Source: Coriobacteriaceae bacterium
GTDB taxonomy: Bacteria > Actinomycetota > Coriobacteriia > Coriobacteriales > UMGS124
Direction: 5' to 3'
Length of the DNA: 9,376 nt
Assembly (NCBI GenBank): GCA_019420325.1
Contig: JAHZHK010000013.1
Location: forward strand, 31,214 to 40,589
Below are positions 6,149-9,376 of this stretch, piece by piece. The notes under the pieces are model-generated. The model worked only from the letters and a program-made list of their open reading frames with translations. It did no database searches and had not been told where the DNA came from. The translations under genes and the position numbers were made by a program. The number at the start of each line of letters is the position of its first letter. Within the stretch, counting starts at the first letter, position 1.

Positions 6149-7588
6149 TTACTTCGCGGCGTAAGCAGCGGCGCCGGCGCCGGCGATGCGGCCCCAGGTG
6201 ATGGCGTTGGAGATGGTGAAGCCCATGAAGGCGGAGTTGCAGCTGGTCTCGCCGGCGCAGAACATGCCGTCGATCACGGTGCCGTCGGCACGGATGACCT
6301 CGGAATCGGCGTTGCGGGCGATGCCGCCGTAGGTGATGATGACGCAGGGCGTCACGGCCAGGGCGACGAAGGGGGCTTCGAGCTTGGTGGTGGGAACGCG
6401 GCCGAACTCGGCGTCGAAGCCGGTCTCGACGGCGGCGTTGTAGGCGTCGATGGTGGCGGTCAGGCCCTCGGCGTCGACGCCCATGTTGGCGGCGAGCTCC
6501 TCGACGGTCTCGCCGGCGACGTAGGTCAGGTCCTCGCCGCGGTGGGTCTTGCCCTCGGTGGCGTCAACGCAAGCCTGGTCGGAGACCATCCAGACGTAGC
6601 CGAGCTCGTCCTTGTGCATCTGGTCGAAGACGGGGCGGTTGAGGTCCTGGCTCATGTAGCCCTTGTTGTCCTCGTTGTAGAAACGCTTGCCCTCGGCGCC
6701 GACCATGATCATGTTGGGCAGCGAGGTGAAGCCGAACACGTTGGCGGCCGCGGAGGTGGGCGTGTACTCGGTCATGATCTCGTAGTCCTTGAGGACGCAC
6801 ATCATGGAGTCGGTGTGGCTCGTGCAGGCACCCACGTTGCTGGCCATGATGATGCCGTCGCCCGTGGACATGGGATGGCCGATGCCCATCGTGCCGGCGA
6901 CCTCGGGGGTGAAACGCTCGGCGAGTTCGGGGTTGTAGGCGTAGCCACCGGTGGCGATGACGAGTGCCTTGCAGCCGTAGATCGAGCCGTCCTCGGTCTT
7001 GACGGACACGGGGGCGCCGTTCTCCATAGTGATCTCGGTGGCCTTGGCCTCGGTGACGATCTCGACGCCTGCCTCCTCGGCAGCGGCGAGCAGGGTGTCG
7101 GTCAGCACGGAGCCAGCGCCCTCGACGACGTGCATCATCGTGAGGGGGCCGTAGCCAACGACGGCCTCGGACTTGAAAGGAACGGCGCAACGGTCGATGA
7201 GCCAGTCGATGCTCTCGCCGGACTTGGCGACGGTGATGCCCATAAGCTCGGGATCAAGGCGGTAAGAAGCGTTGCCGTTGAGGTTGTCGTACATCTGCTC
7301 ATAGGTCAGCTCGACGCCCTGGGCCTTCTGGATCTGGGTGCCGAAGCCGCCGATGAGGCCCTGCGAGGTGGAGGTGGTGCCGCCGGTGACGGTGTTCTTC
7401 TCAAGAACGAGGACAGATGCACCGGCATCGGAAGCCTCGATGGCAGCGCTCAGGCCAGCGCCGCCACCACCGATGACGATGACGTCATAGGTGGGGTTGT
7501 CGCCAGCCATGGCGATGGCGGGAACGGTGGCTACAGCTGCAGCAGCGGCGGACGTTGCGAGGAACGACCTGCGAGAAATGTTGGCCAT
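6149..7588 (-). CDS. Tat-exported FAD-dependent reductase C (fumarate reductase flavoprotein superfamily)
   Basis: A 479-residue protein. The ATG at 7588 is fixed by a perfect AGGAGG 5 nt upstream and by the Tat signal directly following (SRRSFL at 5-10, hydrophobic Ala/Val core, probable cleavage after AMA at about 28). The FAD site is YDVIVIGGGGAG (glycines 40-45), Glu63, then the GGTTSTSQG loop (69-77). The protein is the compact FAD-plus-cap form without an FMN or heme domain. Where fumarate reductases have HxTMGG, this protein has IITYGG (417-422), so the substrate-contacting His appears to be Ile. The cofactor-closing segment MFCAGETS and the final WGRIAG match the family. Codons end almost always in C or G, much more uniformly than reductases A and B, suggesting strong expression. 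It is divergent from a membrane LuxR gene, its probable regulator. The electron donor is not in the window and the substrate is unknown. Confidence 0.93.
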   Translation of the reverse strand: MANISRRSFLATSAAAAAVATVPAIAMAGDNPTYDVIVIGGGGAGLSAAIEASDAGASVLVLEKNTVTGGTTSTSQGLIGGFGTQIQKAQGVELTYEQMYDNLNGNASYRLDPELMGITVAKSGESIDWLIDRCAVPFKSEAVVGYGPLTMMHVVEGAGSVLTDTLLAAAEEAGVEIVTEAKATEITMENGAPVSVKTEDGSIYGCKALVIATGGYAYNPELAERFTPEVAGTMGIGHPMSTGDGIIMASNVGACTSHTDSMMCVLKDYEIMTEYTPTSAAANVFGFTSLPNMIMVGAEGKRFYNEDNKGYMSQDLNRPVFDQMHKDELGYVWMVSDQACVDATEGKTHRGEDLTYVAGETVEELAANMGVDAEGLTATIDAYNAAVETGFDAEFGRVPTTKLEAPFVALAVTPCVIITYGGIARNADSEVIRADGTVIDGMFCAGETSCNSAFMGFTISNAITWGRIAGAGAAAYAAK

Positions 7589-7593
7589 GATTG

Positions 7594-7599
7594 CCTCCT
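7594..7599 (-). promoter_or_regulatory. Consensus Shine-Dalgarno of reductase C
   Basis: Read on the minus strand this is AGGAGG, 5 nt before the ATG at 7588. It fixes the start and excludes the 34 extra codons of the longer open frame reaching 7690. It directly abuts the base of the leader hairpin at 7600-7638. Confidence 0.85.
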
Positions 7600-7638
7600 G
7601 TGTGTTTGGGACGCCTCCCCTTAAGGCGTCCAACACAC
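7600..7638 (-). promoter_or_regulatory. Long leader hairpin abutting the reductase C ribosome binding site
   Basis: On the minus strand GTGTGTT plus GGACGCCT pair with AGGCGTCC plus AACACAC, 15 bp in all, with a 2-nt bulge (CA) in the descending arm and the loop TAAGGGG. The stem ends at the base directly before AGGAGG. No U-tract follows, so it is not a simple terminator. It could stabilise the mRNA 5' end or tune translation. The same loop occurs in the leader hairpin of reductase A. Confidence 0.6.
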
Positions 7639-7688
7639 CCATCATGGCAGCATTACCTCGGCAACGCCACCCCCAAATGTGGGGATGC

Positions 7689-7718
7689 AATCTAGCAGCG
7701 GTTTTTTTGAAATTCCAA
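7689..7718 (-). promoter_or_regulatory. Candidate promoter of reductase C
   Basis: On the minus strand, TTGGAA (7718-7713) and TAGATT (7694-7689) are separated by 18 bp and each match the -35 and -10 consensus at four of six bases. The spacer contains a run of seven A. Transcription from here would give a leader of roughly 94 nt that includes the hairpin at 7600-7638. The call rests on sequence match only. Confidence 0.35.
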
Positions 7719-7772
7719 GCGGAATGCAGGTGCGCCTGGGGCGTGTGTCTCGCAGGGGAGAGCGCGGAAGAA

Positions 7773-7781
7773 TGGTATACT
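7773..7781 (+). promoter_or_regulatory. Candidate extended -10 promoter of the downstream LuxR gene
   Basis: TGGTATACT is an extended -10 (TGn followed by TATACT, five of six consensus bases). No clear -35 is present, which extended -10 promoters tolerate. Start of transcription would fall near 7788, giving a leader of about 58 nt to the GTG at 7846. It is back to back with the reductase C promoter, about 60 bp apart. Confidence 0.45.
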
Positions 7782-7832
7782 CAATGTTTTGATGTTGGCT
7801 ATAGCTGGATTTTTATTCCTCCGGCCTGAGAT

Positions 7833-7839
7833 AAGGGGG
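7833..7839 (+). promoter_or_regulatory. Ribosome binding site that sets the LuxR start
   Basis: AAGGGGG lies 6 nt before the GTG at 7846. The earlier in-frame TTG 7789 and ATG 7792 have no Shine-Dalgarno and fall at the predicted transcription start. Confidence 0.6.
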
Positions 7840-7845
7840 TCCGAG

Positions 7846-9312
7846 GTGAACGTCTCGCGTTCTGCAGTGCGACGCCTGGGTCTCCCTGTCGTCGGCTTCG
7901 GGCTTTTCAAGGCGCTCCTCGACTGGACATATTCTTCGGCGCTTTCCACCGCTTCGGGAACGCTGCCGTTTGTTAACGATATCCGTTTCTCTCTTGTGGC
8001 GTCCCTCGCCATCCTTGTGGTTACGGCATGCCTGTTCGTCGTCTCATGGAAGCGGCCCTCGCTTATGCCTAGGCGCACGGCGTATGTGTGCATGGCGCTG
8101 CTTGCGGGCGTCAACCTCCTGTCGGGCTTGGGATTGCTCGGCGAGTTGCCCGATGCCCTTGGGGTGGCCTTGATAACCGGCGTGTACGGTCTGGGGTCTG
8201 CGGTGCCCAATGCCGTGTGGCTCGCCCTTATTGCCGTGCTGCCTGCAGGCGAGTGTCTTCTGGTCATTGCCGCGGCCTATCTTCTTGCCGGGCTTGTATC
8301 TCCGGTGTTTGCGATTCTGCCCGGCGCAGTAGGCTGCCTGGCTGCGTGCGTGGCTTGTGTTGCCAGCATTGCGCTGCTTGCGAGGATGCCTGGCGAGGCC
8401 CCTCGGGACCAAGATGCCGAGGAAGAGCTCTCCGCCGCGTCCGTGCGCTCTGTGCTCGTGCCGGTCGCCGGGCCTGTCGTGGTCTTCCTTGCGCTTGAAA
8501 TGGTCATGGGACTCGTGCTGTCGTTTCAGGCCGTTGACGCCGCAGGCGACGGCTCCGCGGCCGGAGCCAAGACGCTGGCAACTCTTGCCGCATACATCTG
8601 CCTGATCGTCCTTGTGATGAGGCGTCGCGGGCTTCCCAATATCAGGGTGCTGTTTGAGCGGATGTTCCCGCTTTTTGCTCTCGCCCTGGCGCTGCTGCCG
8701 TTTACGAGCAGCGCGTACGGGACGCTTTTCAGCGCGGCGCTCGTCTTTCTTCAGGGCATGGTGGGCACTTCGGTGCTGTTCTTGCTGCTTCAGAGCTCGC
8801 GAGAGCGCGGGGTCCCGATCATTGCCTGTGTGGCGGGCGTTTCGTTTGCGGCGCGCGCCTTCATCCTGACGGGCCTCGTCGTGGGTTGGTCGATCGGCGT
8901 CGTCGATGGCGTAGACGCCACGGCGCGCGTCCTTATGGTGGCCGGCGCCGCCATGTATGCGATGTCGCTGGTGCTGGTGTGGTCGCTTAAAACGCGCAGG
9001 TCGAGCGATGTATCCGAAGCTGATTTGCAAGCAGAGCGAGGTTCGGCCGAGGCCCCCGAAGGGGGTCAGGCTGCTGAGGCTGCCGATAAGTCGGCATTGC
9101 TTGACGAGACCGCCGCGCGTCTGGCTCGCGAGCATTCGCTGACGGCTCGCGAAGAGCAGGTTGTGGCGCTGGTCGCCTGCGGTCGCTCGGCCGTGTATAT
9201 TGCCGGCGAGCTCGGCATCGCCCCCGAGACGGTGCGCAGCTACCTCAAGAGCGCCTATCCCAAACTCGGCGTTCACTCCAAGCAGGAGCTCATCGACCTG
9301 TTCATGGGCTAG
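7846..9312 (+). CDS. Membrane-bound LuxR-type transcriptional regulator (complete)
   Basis: A 488-residue protein from GTG 7846, chosen for the ribosome binding site AAGGGGG 6 nt upstream. A start at 7789 or 7792 would add 19 or 18 residues and is possible only as a leaderless start. Residues from about 10 to 380 are a series of hydrophobic segments, about 12 by eye, arranged like a transporter-type sensor domain. A charged Ala/Glu-rich linker of about 50 residues follows. The last 60 residues are a LuxR/GerE helix-turn-helix, with LTAREEQVVALVACGRS and the recognition helix around APETVRSYLKSAYPKLGV. No phosphoacceptor receiver domain is present, so it acts as a one-component regulator tethered to the membrane. 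It is divergent from reductase C, with 257 bp between start codons, and probably controls that gene and itself (inference). It has the same domain plan as the truncated regulator at the window start, but the two helix-turn-helix sequences differ clearly. Confidence 0.92.
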   Translation: MNVSRSAVRRLGLPVVGFGLFKALLDWTYSSALSTASGTLPFVNDIRFSLVASLAILVVTACLFVVSWKRPSLMPRRTAYVCMALLAGVNLLSGLGLLGELPDALGVALITGVYGLGSAVPNAVWLALIAVLPAGECLLVIAAAYLLAGLVSPVFAILPGAVGCLAACVACVASIALLARMPGEAPRDQDAEEELSAASVRSVLVPVAGPVVVFLALEMVMGLVLSFQAVDAAGDGSAAGAKTLATLAAYICLIVLVMRRRGLPNIRVLFERMFPLFALALALLPFTSSAYGTLFSAALVFLQGMVGTSVLFLLLQSSRERGVPIIACVAGVSFAARAFILTGLVVGWSIGVVDGVDATARVLMVAGAAMYAMSLVLVWSLKTRRSSDVSEADLQAERGSAEAPEGGQAAEAADKSALLDETAARLAREHSLTAREEQVVALVACGRSAVYIAGELGIAPETVRSYLKSAYPKLGVHSKQELIDLFMG

Positions 9313-9362
9313 GGGAGCGGGTGGCAGAGGGTCGCTTGCCTCTCAGCTTCAACGCTGTCAGA

Positions 9363-9375
9363 ACTATTTGATAGT
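9363..9375. repeat. Short AT-rich dyad at the window end
   Basis: ACTAT-TTG-ATAGT is a perfect 5-bp inverted repeat around a 3-bp centre, the only AT-rich dyad in the 64 bases after the LuxR stop codon. It may be part of an operator or promoter for a gene beyond the window. No strong terminator is seen in 9313-9362; only a weak AGAGG/CCTCT pairing is present. Confidence 0.25.
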
Positions 9376-9376
9376 G

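Noticed and set aside
6542..7624. A 360-codon plus-strand open frame opposite reductase C
   Set aside because: Its translation is dominated by Gly, Val, Asp, His and Leu, as expected from the antisense of a strongly GC-biased gene. The minus strand has the signal peptide, FAD motif and perfect Shine-Dalgarno.
7671..7684. CCCCA-AATG-TGGGG short inverted repeat in the divergent region
   Set aside because: Only 5 bp perfect in a C/G-rich stretch; too short to call an operator without conservation data, though it lies in the predicted leader of reductase C.
7692..8267. A minus-strand frame overlapping the divergent promoter region and the LuxR start
   Set aside because: It has no ribosome binding site or recognisable domain, and it would run through both candidate promoters.
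8044..9276. A 410-codon minus-strand open frame opposite the downstream LuxR gene
   Set aside because: The translation is rich in Arg, His, Lys and Gln with no fold, and the opposite strand encodes membrane segments and a helix-turn-helix.
1..9376. Possible CRISPR array, tRNA, insertion sequence or phage remnant
   Set aside because: No regularly spaced repeats, cloverleaf-like segment, transposase motif or terminal inverted repeats were seen on either strand.

Overview
The window reads as part of a chromosome of an anaerobic Coriobacteriia bacterium, most likely the Eggerthellales group (Eggerthella, Slackia, Adlercreutzia, Gordonibacter relatives). This is inferred from moderately high GC, several Tat-exported FAD reductases of the fumarate-reductase/urocanate-reductase flavoprotein superfamily, and regulators that fuse a multi-pass membrane domain to a C-terminal LuxR helix-turn-helix, a combination typical of that class. 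The genus cannot be fixed from the sequence alone.

Layout: (1) 1-855 (+) is the 3' part of a membrane-bound LuxR-type regulator, cut by the window edge. (2) 992-2662 (+) is a Tat-exported FAD reductase, called A here, with a strong hairpin terminator at 2694-2728. (3) 2729-3010 is a long leader or regulatory region with an inverted repeat and a hairpin next to the ribosome binding site. (4) 3011-4915 (+) is a second Tat-exported FAD reductase, B, with a C-terminal FMN-binding domain and a cysteine cluster, ended by a terminator at 4935-4978. (5) 5025-5990 (+) is a LysR-type regulator. (6) 6083-6118 is a bidirectional terminator between convergent genes. (7) 6149-7588 (-) is a third Tat-exported FAD reductase, C, with strongly biased codon use and a perfect Shine-Dalgarno. 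(8) 7589-7845 is a divergent promoter region with a long leader hairpin. (9) 7846-9312 (+) is a complete membrane LuxR-type regulator.

How the genes fit together: the three reductases are probably alternative terminal reductases acting outside the cytoplasmic membrane, each reducing a different small organic molecule (diet-, host- or plant-derived in gut relatives). Two of them sit beside their own membrane LuxR regulator, one downstream in tandem (A) and one divergent (C). This suggests that each reductase is switched on by a locally encoded sensor of its substrate. B is followed by a LysR regulator. Only B carries its own FMN electron-entry domain. A and C would need an electron donor encoded elsewhere, since no cytochrome c or separate FMN-binding subunit is present. 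The substrates cannot be named from sequence. No tRNA, rRNA, CRISPR array, transposase or phage gene was seen.

The most unusual structural signal is that the mRNA leaders of A and C each contain a hairpin that presents the same 7-nt loop, TAAGGGG, shortly upstream of the ribosome binding site. B has a different leader hairpin.
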